This document shows, one piece after another, positions 36,121 to 44,945 of a stretch of 64,000 nt of DNA. Position numbers and translations under genes: made by a program. Position 1 is the stretch's first letter; every line of letters begins with the position of its first letter. The notes under the pieces are model-generated. The model saw nothing but the letters and a program-made list of their open reading frames with translations, made no database searches and had not been told where the DNA came from. The DNA is taken from NCBI RefSeq assembly GCF_914271485.1, contig NZ_CAJZAG010000005.1, positions 1 through 64,000 of the forward strand. The letters run 5' to 3'. The stretch comes from Cupriavidus pampae (GTDB lineage: Bacteria > Pseudomonadota > Gammaproteobacteria > Burkholderiales > Burkholderiaceae).

Positions 36121-38352
36121 ATGGAAGACGGAGATGACGAAGTACAAGGTGATGATGTACCGGGCAAGGTCGCCGTCATTGCCGTGCATGGCGTGGGCGC
36201 GCCAGAATTTGGCGATACGGCACGTCGTCTTGCCACCTTGCTGCACCGTCATGGTAGCGCCCGCACCTCCAACGTCGGCTACAGCACATTCGTCGAGACC
36301 TCAATAGAGGTTCCCGTCGAGCGATGGAATAGCGGCAGCATCCAAGGCAGCTCGCATCCTCCAGACGTGCATTTTTCGCTGAAGGCAATCGAAAAGCTCG
36401 ACGACTGTGACTGCCTGGCGCATTACCGAACGATCAAGCTATCCGGCACACGGACCGACGCAATCAGAGGGGCGACCGCAGTCGATGTCTACGAGATGCG
36501 ATGGGCCGACCTGTCGAGTGGCACCCGCATTCTCACAAAATTTGTGGTCGAGCTTTACCAGATCTACTTCCACCTCGCCTCGCTGGGCAGAAAAACGGTG
36601 ATTTCCGCCTCGGAATCATCGAATGCGTTGGCATCCCCCCTGTCCCGCCTCGTGATGCATGGATCCGCCACTATGCATCAATGGATCGAGGCACTGCTGC
36701 CCACCGCGATACCGATCGCCAATCTGTTCTTCCTGGTTCCAACACTGGCACTTGTCGCACTCTGGGTCCCGCACACGTGGGCGCCATGGATCGCGGCCGC
36801 GATAGTCGCGTTGGCAATTCTTGCGGCTAGCGTGTGGCTCTTGTTTGCGGCGCGGGCAGCACCGATGATGCTGCCCGTGCTGCTGGTCGCCGGCGGGGCG
36901 ATCGTGCTGACCTTACGGATCCGCCTCAGTATGGAAGTAGCACTTGGCTATCTGGCGATGCTGGCTGGATTCTTCTTTGCCTGGGCAGCCAGTCGATGGC
37001 TGATGTCGCGCTATAAGGCTCGAACCCGGAATCTTTCTGCCGCAGCAGGCGCGATCATAACGCTGATTTTCTTCGCCGCCGCGATCGAACAGCAGCGAGG
37101 CGACCTTGGATCAGAGTCCGGCGTGCTTGGCATTGCTGTATGGATGGCCGCAGCGATGTTCTTGTTGCTGCAGATATTTTGGCTGCTGCTATTCCTACTG
37201 CTCGCGGCAATCTGTCTTCTATCGCTGGCCGGCGGCATCGCCGGAATTGGTTCGATGGAAACACGAGCGCTTCGCACTGGCCGACTGGGCGCGCTCGTCT
37301 CCACTACCCTGTTTTTCCTAACCACAGCGCTGCTGTGGGCCGCGTTATTGGCACAAGTTCAAAAGGTGGACGGAATAGGTACGATCCTTGAGTTCGGGTG
37401 CGGCTTTCCCCGGCTCCTGTATCTGGGGTTGTCGAAAACCTTCACACTCAGTCACTTTACCGCGACGTTGTTCGATCTGACCGTCGGCACTCGAGCGAAC
37501 CAGTTCCTCATCATTGCCGTCGCAGCGCTCATACTTGCCGCAAGTAGCGTCTTGCCGAGTGCCTGGTATGAAACGAAGCCCCCGTCCGTAGAAGTCAGCA
37601 AAGGTCCCCTCGCGCTTCGACTCAAGACTTGGCTGGACCGCTCCGGCTGGATGTTGTGGCCTGCGGAGATTGCGTTGATGATCTCGCTCGTGGCGCTCGC
37701 AAGTGGTTATCGGCTGGTGAAGGAGGGCACCGCGATCGATGACTGGATCAGCATGGGAGGCGTGCTCATAGCCGCGGCGGTGCCATTCGCAGTCTTGCTA
37801 AGAACCCAGTTGCCCAGAGCAGCGGCGGCGATTCTTGATATCGCACTGGACGTCAGCAACTGGTTGAAGGAGCGACCTTTCAACGTCAATCCTCGCGGCA
37901 GGATTATGACCCGGTATATCGCGCTGTTGAAGGCGGTCTGCGCTGAAGATAGATACGACAAGATCATTGTTGTCGCGCACAGCCAGGGCACGGTCATCAG
38001 TGCCGATCTGTTCCGGATGCTGCGACACACTCGATGGCCCGCGCAGATTCCTCCAATCGAGTTGCTTACCGCAGGTTGCCCGCTCAAGCAGCTGTACCTG
38101 TCTCGATTTCCAGTCTGGTACGGATGGGCATTGAATCCGGATCATCGCCCGCTCGGGATCGAACGATGGATCAATGCATATCGCACGGGAGACTACGTGG
38201 GTCGTGATCTATGGGGCGGTGCGAACAACAGCAGTAGCCTGAGCAAGAGCGCGACGAGGATCGACATATCGCTTGGCGGTGGTGCGCACACGCACTATTT
38301 CGACGAAACCTCTCCCGAGGTCGGAAAGATCGTCGACTGGATGATTTCATAG
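36121..38352 (+). CDS. Membrane protein with split alpha/beta-hydrolase domain
   Basis: A 743-residue protein. The N-terminus has a hydrolase first strand and oxyanion region (VAVIAVHGVGAPEF), residues about 195-480 hold eight or more transmembrane segments, and the C-terminal part supplies the nucleophile elbow VVAHSQGTVIS and a late His in GGAHTHYFDE. So the hydrolase fold is interrupted by a membrane domain, similar in plan to the patatin protein at 19657. Substrate is probably a lipid or ester (inference). GGGAGAAG before the ATG is a good ribosome binding site. GC at the start is low. Confidence 0.7.
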   Translation: MEDGDDEVQGDDVPGKVAVIAVHGVGAPEFGDTARRLATLLHRHGSARTSNVGYSTFVETSIEVPVERWNSGSIQGSSHPPDVHFSLKAIEKLDDCDCLAHYRTIKLSGTRTDAIRGATAVDVYEMRWADLSSGTRILTKFVVELYQIYFHLASLGRKTVISASESSNALASPLSRLVMHGSATMHQWIEALLPTAIPIANLFFLVPTLALVALWVPHTWAPWIAAAIVALAILAASVWLLFAARAAPMMLPVLLVAGGAIVLTLRIRLSMEVALGYLAMLAGFFFAWAASRWLMSRYKARTRNLSAAAGAIITLIFFAAAIEQQRGDLGSESGVLGIAVWMAAAMFLLLQIFWLLLFLLLAAICLLSLAGGIAGIGSMETRALRTGRLGALVSTTLFFLTTALLWAALLAQVQKVDGIGTILEFGCGFPRLLYLGLSKTFTLSHFTATLFDLTVGTRANQFLIIAVAALILAASSVLPSAWYETKPPSVEVSKGPLALRLKTWLDRSGWMLWPAEIALMISLVALASGYRLVKEGTAIDDWISMGGVLIAAAVPFAVLLRTQLPRAAAAILDIALDVSNWLKERPFNVNPRGRIMTRYIALLKAVCAEDRYDKIIVVAHSQGTVISADLFRMLRHTRWPAQIPPIELLTAGCPLKQLYLSRFPVWYGWALNPDHRPLGIERWINAYRTGDYVGRDLWGGANNSSSLSKSATRIDISLGGGAHTHYFDETSPEVGKIVDWMIS

Positions 38353-38555
38353 TAGCGACCTATTCAACGCGCGGCGCAATCTCTTAACTCTCATCTTATT
38401 TATTTTCATTTATTCATTACATGTCGGCGTCGTATATTCGAAAACTATAAAAATAGACACCGTGAAATTTAATGACTTATTCATCATCTTTTTCGTGACA
38501 ACAATATAACGACCATTGTCACGCCGGGGCGACCGATACATCGAAGGAGCAGTTC

Positions 38556-40043
38556 ATGGAACCCACCCCACAGAACCATGGGCAATGCACCGCACACGCC
38601 AACGCACCGCGCAGCAACGTGGTCAAACCTGGCCGATTTGGCCGTCTGTTTCCCGAGCTACCACCATGGACGACCGGTGATACGGCAAAAGATAGGGCAG
38701 TCGCGTCGGAGCTTGCCACGGCGATGCATGCAAATCAGCCAATCGATGGTGTGATACCCGCCGGCTTCACCTATTTGGGACAGTTCATCGACCACGACAT
38801 GACATTTGACCCGACAAGCATCGGGGAGAATGCCGTCGACCTCGATGACCTGAAGAATTTCCGAACGCCCGCGCTCGACCTGGACTGTCTGTATGGTTCC
38901 GGCCCACGGGATCAGCCTTTTCTATACCTGCGAAGTAGCGGGACCAAGTCGGAACAGTTCATCGTTGGGCCGGTCGTTCGTCCACCGGCAGGCGCGCCCG
39001 GCGCAGATCATTCGCAAGCCATCGCACTCGATGGCCACACATATGATTTGCCGCGGGTCTGCGATGGCATCAGCGAGCACACTGCCATTCTCGGCGACAG
39101 GCGCAACGACGAGAACCTGATCGTCGCGCAGCTTCATCGAACGATGCTGCATTTTCATAACGCGGTGTGCCTGCATTTCCCGCAGTCGGACTTCCGGACG
39201 GTGCGCAAGACCGTCATGCATTACTACCAGCACGTACTGTTGAATCAGTTCCTACCGATGATTGCGGGCAAGACGGAAACCGCTGAAGCACTGGCGCAAC
39301 TGAAGTACTACCGAATCGGCGTTGGGGAAGCGGCGACGGAACCGTTCATCCCGCTCGAATTTTCCGGCGCGGCATACCGGTTCGGTCATAGCATGATCCG
39401 ATCAGGGTACAAGTTCAATGCTGTGTTCCCCGGCAACTCCACCAATCTGATCTTTCAGTTCACGGGGAGCGGATTCCCGCCGGCGCTGCATCATTACCCC
39501 ACCAATTGGCTGCTGAACTGGAAACAGTTCTTTCCTGACCTCGGCGGCTCACCGCAGGTCACCAAGGCAATCGACCCACTGCTAGCTCCTGAATTAGTCA
39601 TCGGGCCGGACAAGGTTCCTCTGGCACTGCTCAACCTGGAGCGCGGTAGCACGCTGCATTACTGCCTGCCGTCGGGTCAGCAGGTATCCAAACGTATGTG
39701 CACCAAACCTCTGAGCAAAGAAGCGCTTGAATCTGGCCCTACCGGCGCAGTGATCAAGAAGTTCAATCTCGGAGAGAACACTCCGCTCTGGTTCTACATC
39801 CTTAAGGAAGCAGAAGTCAGCGCAGGCGGCACGCATCTGGGGCCGATCGGCGGCACCATCGTTGCCGAGGTCATGGTGGGGCTACTCCGCAGCGACCCCG
39901 AAAGCGTGTTGAACTCCACCGCCGACGCTCTGCCGGTAGCAGGCAAGGACTTCAAGATCGGCGATCTCTTCAAATTTGTCGAATCAAAGAAGGGGCAGAG
40001 CAATATTCCCGCTGCAGGCGTCATTAATCCGCTGGGGGATTAG
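38556..40043 (+). CDS. Animal-type haem peroxidase (peroxidase-cyclooxygenase superfamily)
   Basis: A 495-residue haem peroxidase of the animal type found in some bacteria. Distal His80 in YLGQFIDHDMTFDP, the following Asp of the calcium/haem-linkage region, the catalytic Arg region GDRRNDENLIVAQLH, and proximal His in YRFGHSMIRSGY. No signal peptide, so cytoplasmic or released without a Sec signal. AAGGAG stands before ATG 38556. It is 203 AT-rich bases after the membrane hydrolase. The last 20 bases overlap the next gene tail to tail. Confidence 0.85.
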   Translation: MEPTPQNHGQCTAHANAPRSNVVKPGRFGRLFPELPPWTTGDTAKDRAVASELATAMHANQPIDGVIPAGFTYLGQFIDHDMTFDPTSIGENAVDLDDLKNFRTPALDLDCLYGSGPRDQPFLYLRSSGTKSEQFIVGPVVRPPAGAPGADHSQAIALDGHTYDLPRVCDGISEHTAILGDRRNDENLIVAQLHRTMLHFHNAVCLHFPQSDFRTVRKTVMHYYQHVLLNQFLPMIAGKTETAEALAQLKYYRIGVGEAATEPFIPLEFSGAAYRFGHSMIRSGYKFNAVFPGNSTNLIFQFTGSGFPPALHHYPTNWLLNWKQFFPDLGGSPQVTKAIDPLLAPELVIGPDKVPLALLNLERGSTLHYCLPSGQQVSKRMCTKPLSKEALESGPTGAVIKKFNLGENTPLWFYILKEAEVSAGGTHLGPIGGTIVAEVMVGLLRSDPESVLNSTADALPVAGKDFKIGDLFKFVESKKGQSNIPAAGVINPLGD

Positions 40044-40638
40044 CGTTCAGGCTGGGGATGATGCTGTGGGTGCCAGCACAGATGGATGACTCGGGGTGAT
40101 TGCGCACCCGCTTATCGAAATAGCACCCCCCCTGCCGCAGATGGTGCACGAACGCGAGGCTCAGTTTCCCCTGGAACCAGATGTCATAGGAAACCGCACC
40201 CGCAATCAGCCATGACGCCGCGACGATGATCAAATCGCAACGCCCGCTTTTCCACAGGTTCAGCGAATGGCGACCGGCGATCCATGGCACGCCGAGCGGA
40301 TTGGGCCAGTCGGCCAGCAGGTGCATCACGCCACCGCACGCAAAGCCGAATGCCGGCGCGGCCAGCGGGTGCGTTCCCAGCGCGTAGTACGCCCCCACCA
40401 GCAGGGCAATCCACGCGACGCCCCAGTGCGTGATGGTCCGATGGGTGACCCACAGACGCCGCGATCTGGACCACCACGCCACCTCCATCCAATCGGGCGC
40501 GGTACTGCCAAACAGCGCCGCCACAAACCCAGCCACGCTGCCCCATTGCCATCCTGCACCACCGTGCTTCACGACCACCGCGGCGCAGATAACGGCTGCC
40601 GCCCAACCGGTGGCATGATGTGCTTTGCTTGAGGCCAT
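40024..40638 (-). CDS. YdjM-like membrane metal-dependent hydrolase
   Basis: A 204-residue inner-membrane protein with about five transmembrane segments and the family signature APDWMEV together with HRTITHW and HLLADW, which carry the His and Asp ligands of DUF457/YdjM proteins. Function of the family is poorly known. The ATG 40638 gives a typical KAHH start close to the N-terminus. Confidence 0.75.
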   Translation of the reverse strand: MASSKAHHATGWAAAVICAAVVVKHGGAGWQWGSVAGFVAALFGSTAPDWMEVAWWSRSRRLWVTHRTITHWGVAWIALLVGAYYALGTHPLAAPAFGFACGGVMHLLADWPNPLGVPWIAGRHSLNLWKSGRCDLIIVAASWLIAGAVSYDIWFQGKLSLAFVHHLRQGGCYFDKRVRNHPESSICAGTHSIIPSLNANPPAD

Positions 40639-40716
40639 GATGCTGCTGCGCTTGCTTGCCGCGGGTCGTTGAGGGGGCGCAATCTTGGCAGAGATGGCCC
40701 CCAAGCGCCAGCGTAT

Positions 40717-41658
40717 TTACATCTCGTTCGACTTCCGCGCGAGCATCAGATTCAGGTTCTGTACCGCCGCGCCCGACGCGCCTTTGCCAAGGTTATCGAA
40801 GACTGCGGATAGCAGGACCTGGCCGTGTTCCGCGTTGATAAATACGCCGAGCTGCATATCGTTCGTGCCGTTCAGCACCTGCGGGTCCAGATGCTTGACG
40901 TCGTGCGCTTCGTGCGGCGTCAGCACACGCACGTGATCCGCGTTGGCATAGTGCGCAGCCAGGCAAGCGTGCAATGCCGCGCCGTCAACATTCGGGGCCA
41001 GCAACCGCAGTTCCAGCGGTATCGTCAGTACGATGCCTTGACGGTACGCACCCAATGCCGGCAGGAAGATCGGACGCTGGGCAAGGCCCGCGTGCTGCTG
41101 GATCTCCGGAGTGTGCTTGTGCCCGAGTCCCAACCCGTACACTTGAAACGACGGCGCATTGACGGCACCCTCCCCCTCGTATTCCTCAACGCCGGCACGC
41201 CCGCGTCCCGAGTAACCCGACACCGCATGAATGCTGATCGGGTAATCGGCCGGGATCAGCCCCGCCTGCATCAGCGGGCGCAGCAAGCCGATGGCGCCGG
41301 TCGGGTAGCAGCCGGGATTGGTGACCCGGTGTGCGTTCGCAATGCGCGCAGCCTGTTCCGGTGCCATTTCCGGAAAACCGTAGGTCCAATCCGGATGCGT
41401 GCGGTGGGCCGAGCTTGCGTCGATGACCCGGACGTCGGGATTGACGATGGCTGCCACCGACTCGCGCGCGGCGGCGTCGGGCAGACACAGGACGGCGATA
41501 TCGCAGGCGTTGATGGCCTCGGCGCGACGACGCGGATCCTTGCGGTCCGCAGCCGCCAGCGTAAGCAGGATCAGGTCGGTCCGATTGCGCAGCCGTTCGT
41601 GGATCTGCAACCCGGTGGTGCCTTGGTCGCCGTCGATAAAAACAATGGGAGAGCTCAT
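40717..41658 (-). CDS. argC: N-acetyl-gamma-glutamyl-phosphate reductase, short type
   Basis: A 313-residue ArgC of the type-2 (short) class. It reduces N-acetylglutamyl phosphate with NADPH in arginine synthesis. Rossmann loop [15 protein letters not shown], catalytic Cys in [11 protein letters not shown] and His in [16 protein letters not shown] before ATG 41658 fits. No other arg genes are nearby; a second, long-type argC elsewhere in the genome is likely in this group, so this copy may be an alternative enzyme. Divergent to a LysR gene. Confidence 0.92.
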   Translation of the reverse strand: MSSPIVFIDGDQGTTGLQIHERLRNRTDLILLTLAAADRKDPRRRAEAINACDIAVLCLPDAAARESVAAIVNPDVRVIDASSAHRTHPDWTYGFPEMAPEQAARIANAHRVTNPGCYPTGAIGLLRPLMQAGLIPADYPISIHAVSGYSGRGRAGVEEYEGEGAVNAPSFQVYGLGLGHKHTPEIQQHAGLAQRPIFLPALGAYRQGIVLTIPLELRLLAPNVDGAALHACLAAHYANADHVRVLTPHEAHDVKHLDPQVLNGTNDMQLGVFINAEHGQVLLSAVFDNLGKGASGAAVQNLNLMLARKSNEM

Positions 41659-41700
41659 GCGTGAAAGACTCCGGTGCCGGTGGGTTGCAGTAAGAAGGTG

Positions 41701-41762
41701 TCCCTATCTTCCATCTCTCGCTAGAATAGGGAAAGTTGAATTTCATAACGCTGACGTTCAGC
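41701..41762. promoter_or_regulatory. Palindromes in the argC/LysR divergent promoter
   Basis: TCCCTAT (41701-41707) pairs with ATAGGGA (41726-41732), and GCTGA-CGT-TCAGC forms a 13-base palindrome at 41750-41762. Both lie between the divergent starts and are good candidates for LysR binding and autoregulation. Confidence 0.45.
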
Positions 41763-41784
41763 ATTACTGAATCTGGATACCGGC

Positions 41785-42669
41785 ATGCGAGAAATCAGTC
41801 TGGATCGTTTGCGTACGCTGGTCGCGATTGCCGACCGGGGTTCCTTCGCCGATGCGGCGCGTGCCTTGCATCTGGCGCCGCCGACGGTAAGTCTTCATAT
41901 CGCCGAGCTCGAAGCGCGCATTGGGGCGCCGCTGCTGTCTCGCAAGCGCGGACACGTCAAACCGTCGGCCATTGGAGAGGCGCTGGTGGAACGCGCGCGC
42001 CGGCTGCTGGCCGACGCGGAGCAGACGCTGGACGATATCCAGCGTCAGGTGCAGGGGCTGGAAGGACGCGTACGACTCGGGGCGGCGACTGGCGTGATCG
42101 CACATCTGTTGCCGCAGGCGCTAGAGGTCCTGCGCAAGGACCATCCCGCCATCGATATTCAGGTGGCGGTGCTTACGTCGCAGGAATCGCTGTCCCGGCT
42201 CGCGGATGGCACGCTCGATGTCGGGCTGATCGCACTGCCTCAGCCCCCGGTGGCCGGACTCGTGATCAAACCCTGGCGCCGCGACCCCGTAATGGCCTTC
42301 GTGCCAGCGCACTGGCCGTGTCCCGCGCGCGTCACGCCCGCATGGCTCGCCGCCCAACCGCTCATTCTCAATGACACGACCACACGCCTCTCGCGCCTGA
42401 CCACCGAGTGGTTCGCCACTGCGGGACACCATCCCGCACCGCGCATTCAGCTGAACTACAACGATGCAATCAAGAGTCTGGTTGCGGCCGGTTATGGCGC
42501 GGCGCTGTTGCCGCATGAAGCCACGACCCCGCTGCCCGATAAGCGCATCGTCACGCGGCCGCTGCGGCCGGCGTTGTGGCGGCGGCTCGGCATTGCCCAC
42601 CGCGCCGGGCATGTTGAACGCTCTACGCAATATGTGCTCGATGTGTTGTGGGATTTGCGGCTGGCGTAG
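41785..42669 (+). CDS. LysR-family transcriptional regulator
   Basis: A 294-residue LysR protein (MREISLDRLRTLVAIADRGSFADAARAL) with effector domain. It is divergent to argC with 126 bases between the starts, so argC is its probable target, unusual for an arginine gene, which is otherwise under ArgR control. Confidence 0.88.
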   Translation: MREISLDRLRTLVAIADRGSFADAARALHLAPPTVSLHIAELEARIGAPLLSRKRGHVKPSAIGEALVERARRLLADAEQTLDDIQRQVQGLEGRVRLGAATGVIAHLLPQALEVLRKDHPAIDIQVAVLTSQESLSRLADGTLDVGLIALPQPPVAGLVIKPWRRDPVMAFVPAHWPCPARVTPAWLAAQPLILNDTTTRLSRLTTEWFATAGHHPAPRIQLNYNDAIKSLVAAGYGAALLPHEATTPLPDKRIVTRPLRPALWRRLGIAHRAGHVERSTQYVLDVLWDLRLA

Positions 42670-42714
42670 CGAACTGTACTGGCCACGCTCCCCCGCGACT
42701 GTAACGCTCGCTTT

Positions 42715-42738
42715 CGTTATATCCGATGATATATTACG
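42715..42738 (+). promoter_or_regulatory. ModE-like molybdate-response box
   Basis: CGTTATAT (42715-42722), eight bases, ATATTACG (42731-42738). The first half equals the ModE half-site and the second differs at one base from its complement; spacing and total length (24) equal the known modA operator of E. coli. It lies 27 bases before a molybdopterin-fold gene, which makes sense for molybdate control. Confidence 0.55.
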
Positions 42739-42765
42739 GGGTCGCTTACATCGGTTCCGCACGCC

Positions 42766-43290
42766 ATGACCTTGCATATCGAATCGACCCCGCCTGTCGT
42801 TGCCGGCCAGATCGGCGAGGTGCCGGAAGCGCCCGCGCGGCGCCGCCATTTCTCCGACAGCGTGTCGGTGCTCGGTCTTGGCCTCGAGCCAAGATGCTTC
42901 GACAAGACCGAACTCGAGCGAATGGCCGACGCCGAATCGGGACCGCTCTCGATCATCTGTTATTCCGGCCGCCCAATTCGCGATGTGGCCTATGTCCGCG
43001 GCGTGCGACTGACCGAGCTGCTGGACGCTTCCGGCCTGCGTGCGCTACCGCGCGCGCAATGCAAGAAATTGATCTTCGCCGTGCGTGCGCGCGACGGGTA
43101 TGTCGCCCTGTTTACGTGGCATGAGCTCTACAACTCGCCCATCGGTCAGGGAGCGATGCTTCTGGTCGAGCAGGATGGAGAGGTGTTGCCCCCCTCCGCC
43201 GGCGGCTTGCAGTTGATCTCGCTCGGAGATTTCCACCTGGGGCCACGGCAGGCGCTGGCAGTGGAGACCATAGAAATCAGGAGCTGGTAA
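42766..43290 (+). CDS. Molybdopterin-dependent oxidoreductase-fold protein (short)
   Basis: A 174-residue protein resembling the oxidoreductase molybdopterin-binding (sulfite-oxidase) fold in shortened form: SVLGLGLEPRCFDKTELERM, then IICYSGRPIRDVAYVRGVRLTELL with a Cys at the position of the cofactor ligand region, and DGYVALFTWHELYN. No signal peptide. Many short members of this type exist whose cofactor and reaction are unknown. A ModE-like box upstream supports a link to molybdenum. Confidence 0.65.
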   Translation: MTLHIESTPPVVAGQIGEVPEAPARRRHFSDSVSVLGLGLEPRCFDKTELERMADAESGPLSIICYSGRPIRDVAYVRGVRLTELLDASGLRALPRAQCKKLIFAVRARDGYVALFTWHELYNSPIGQGAMLLVEQDGEVLPPSAGGLQLISLGDFHLGPRQALAVETIEIRSW

Positions 43291-43331
43291 CCGGCTGGCA
43301 AGCCGGAGGTTGTCGGCACCACGATAGGGTT

Positions 43332-43709
43332 TCAGGCGGGGCGGTCTCGAACGACCGCCTCGCAGGGCAACAGTCTGTCCACCTCATCGAGCTCGGTAGC
43401 GTGGTGAACGCCCCACTCGATCAACGACTTGAGAATGGGCCGGAGACTTTCGCCCAGTGGGGTCAGAAAGTATTCGATGCCCTGACGACTCTCGGGGCCG
43501 GGCCGTCGGCCCACGATGCCATGCTCCTCGAGCGCGCGTAGCTGCTCGATCAGTACCTTCTGCGAGACGCCGGCAATGCGGTTCTCGAGATCGCAGGTGC
43601 GATGCGGGCCATCCATCAGGACATCGACGATAAGCGCTTTCCAGCGCCCGGACAGGACACCCAGCGCCCGCTCGATGGGCAAGCCCGGCAGTCTCTTGAC
43701 GATCTTCAT
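43332..43709 (-). CDS. HxlR-family transcriptional regulator
   Basis: A 125-residue winged-helix regulator with the HxlR pattern: ALGVLSGRWKALIVDVL, CDLENRIAGVSQKVLIEQLRALEEHGIV and GIEYFLTPLGESL. It is divergent to the old-yellow-enzyme gene with 86 bases between starts, a common arrangement for quinone- or aldehyde-sensing HxlR proteins. The Cys in the CDLEN segment could be a redox sensor, by analogy with other family members. Confidence 0.88.
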   Translation of the reverse strand: MKIVKRLPGLPIERALGVLSGRWKALIVDVLMDGPHRTCDLENRIAGVSQKVLIEQLRALEEHGIVGRRPGPESRQGIEYFLTPLGESLRPILKSLIEWGVHHATELDEVDRLLPCEAVVRDRPA

Positions 43710-43721
43710 AACGCTTCACTG

Positions 43722-43731
43722 ACCAATTGGT
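43722..43731. promoter_or_regulatory. Palindrome in HxlR/OYE divergent promoter
   Basis: ACCAATTGGT is a perfect 10-base palindrome between the divergent starts; candidate HxlR operator. Confidence 0.4.
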
Positions 43732-43795
43732 GTGTAGATTGCACGGGTTTTCGAAAAGTAAGCTGTCTTCTCGATAACCACCCGCGCAGAAGATC

Positions 43796-44935
43796 ATGAT
43801 AGACCTGTTCGACCCCGCCCTGCTTGGCCACACCGTGCTGCTGAACAACCGTATCGTCATGGCCCCCATGACGCGCACGCGCACCACAGACGGCGACATT
43901 CCGAATGCACTGATGGCCACCTACTATGGGCAGCGCGCCAGCGCTGGCCTGATCGTGGCCGAGGCCAACGACGTGGCGCCGTCCAGCAACGGCTACGCCA
44001 GGACGCCGGGCATCTACACCGAAGCCCAACGGCAAGGCTGGCGGCTGGTCACCGACGAAGTGCACCGTCACGGCGGCACGATTTTTACGCAGATCTGGCA
44101 CGTCGGACGGATGGCGCATCCGTCGCTCATGCCGAATGGCGAAGCCCCCTGGGGTGTCACCGCGCAACGCGCCGACGGCTCGGACGTGTTTGCCCACGAC
44201 GAGGAAGGCAAGTTGCGCTACATGCCCGCGGGCGAACCGCGTCAACTCAGTACGGACGAAGTGTCAGCGTTGGTGGGTACGTTCGCCCAGGCCTTCGTCA
44301 ATGCACGTGATGCCGGATTCGATGGCGTGGAGCTTCACGCGGCCAATGGCTATCTGTTCGAGCAATTCCTGAACTCGGTGCACAACACACGCACCGATCG
44401 TTACGGTGGCGGAAGCATGGAGGATCGGACGCGCTTCCTGATGGAAGTCGTCGATGAAGCGGTATGCATTCTCGGTCCGGGGCGCGTGGGGATTCGCCTT
44501 TCCCCTTTCGGTGCGTACAACTCCATGCCGACGGATCCGCTGGCCGAAGAAACGCTGCTGTATCTCTGCAAGGAGCTGGGGAAGCGCGGCGTCGCCTATC
44601 TCCACCTGCTCTATCAGTTGCTGCCGTCGGGAAACATGGAGAGCGCTCAGTTCCGGGAGCTCCATATCGATCATGTGGTGCTCGCCAAGGTGCGGGCGAC
44701 GTTTCCCGGCGCCATCATCTGGTGCGGCGGCTTTACGACGCGCGAGCGCGCTCAGGCCGCGCTCAATACCGGGCTGGTGGACATGATTGCGATGGGCAGG
44801 CCGTTTGTCGGCAACCCGGATCTGGTCGCGCGCCTGCGGCATGACTGGCCGATCGTGGTTGCGGACCGGTCCAGCTATTACACGCGGCGCGGAGAAATCG
44901 GGTTCACCGATTTCCCCGCGTATGAGCGGGCCTGA
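43796..44935 (+). CDS. Old yellow enzyme-family alkene reductase
   Basis: A 379-residue FMN flavoprotein of the NemA/OYE class: FMN region MAPMTRTRTTDGD, HAANGYLFEQFL with substrate-binding His-Asn pair, TRTDRYGGGSMEDRTRF, and the C-terminal AMGRPFVGNPDL. It reduces activated C=C bonds with NADPH and often takes part in electrophile or nitro-compound detoxification. Divergent HxlR is the likely regulator. Confidence 0.92.
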   Translation: MIDLFDPALLGHTVLLNNRIVMAPMTRTRTTDGDIPNALMATYYGQRASAGLIVAEANDVAPSSNGYARTPGIYTEAQRQGWRLVTDEVHRHGGTIFTQIWHVGRMAHPSLMPNGEAPWGVTAQRADGSDVFAHDEEGKLRYMPAGEPRQLSTDEVSALVGTFAQAFVNARDAGFDGVELHAANGYLFEQFLNSVHNTRTDRYGGGSMEDRTRFLMEVVDEAVCILGPGRVGIRLSPFGAYNSMPTDPLAEETLLYLCKELGKRGVAYLHLLYQLLPSGNMESAQFRELHIDHVVLAKVRATFPGAIIWCGGFTTRERAQAALNTGLVDMIAMGRPFVGNPDLVARLRHDWPIVVADRSSYYTRRGEIGFTDFPAYERA

Positions 44936-44945
44936 CGGAAACGCT

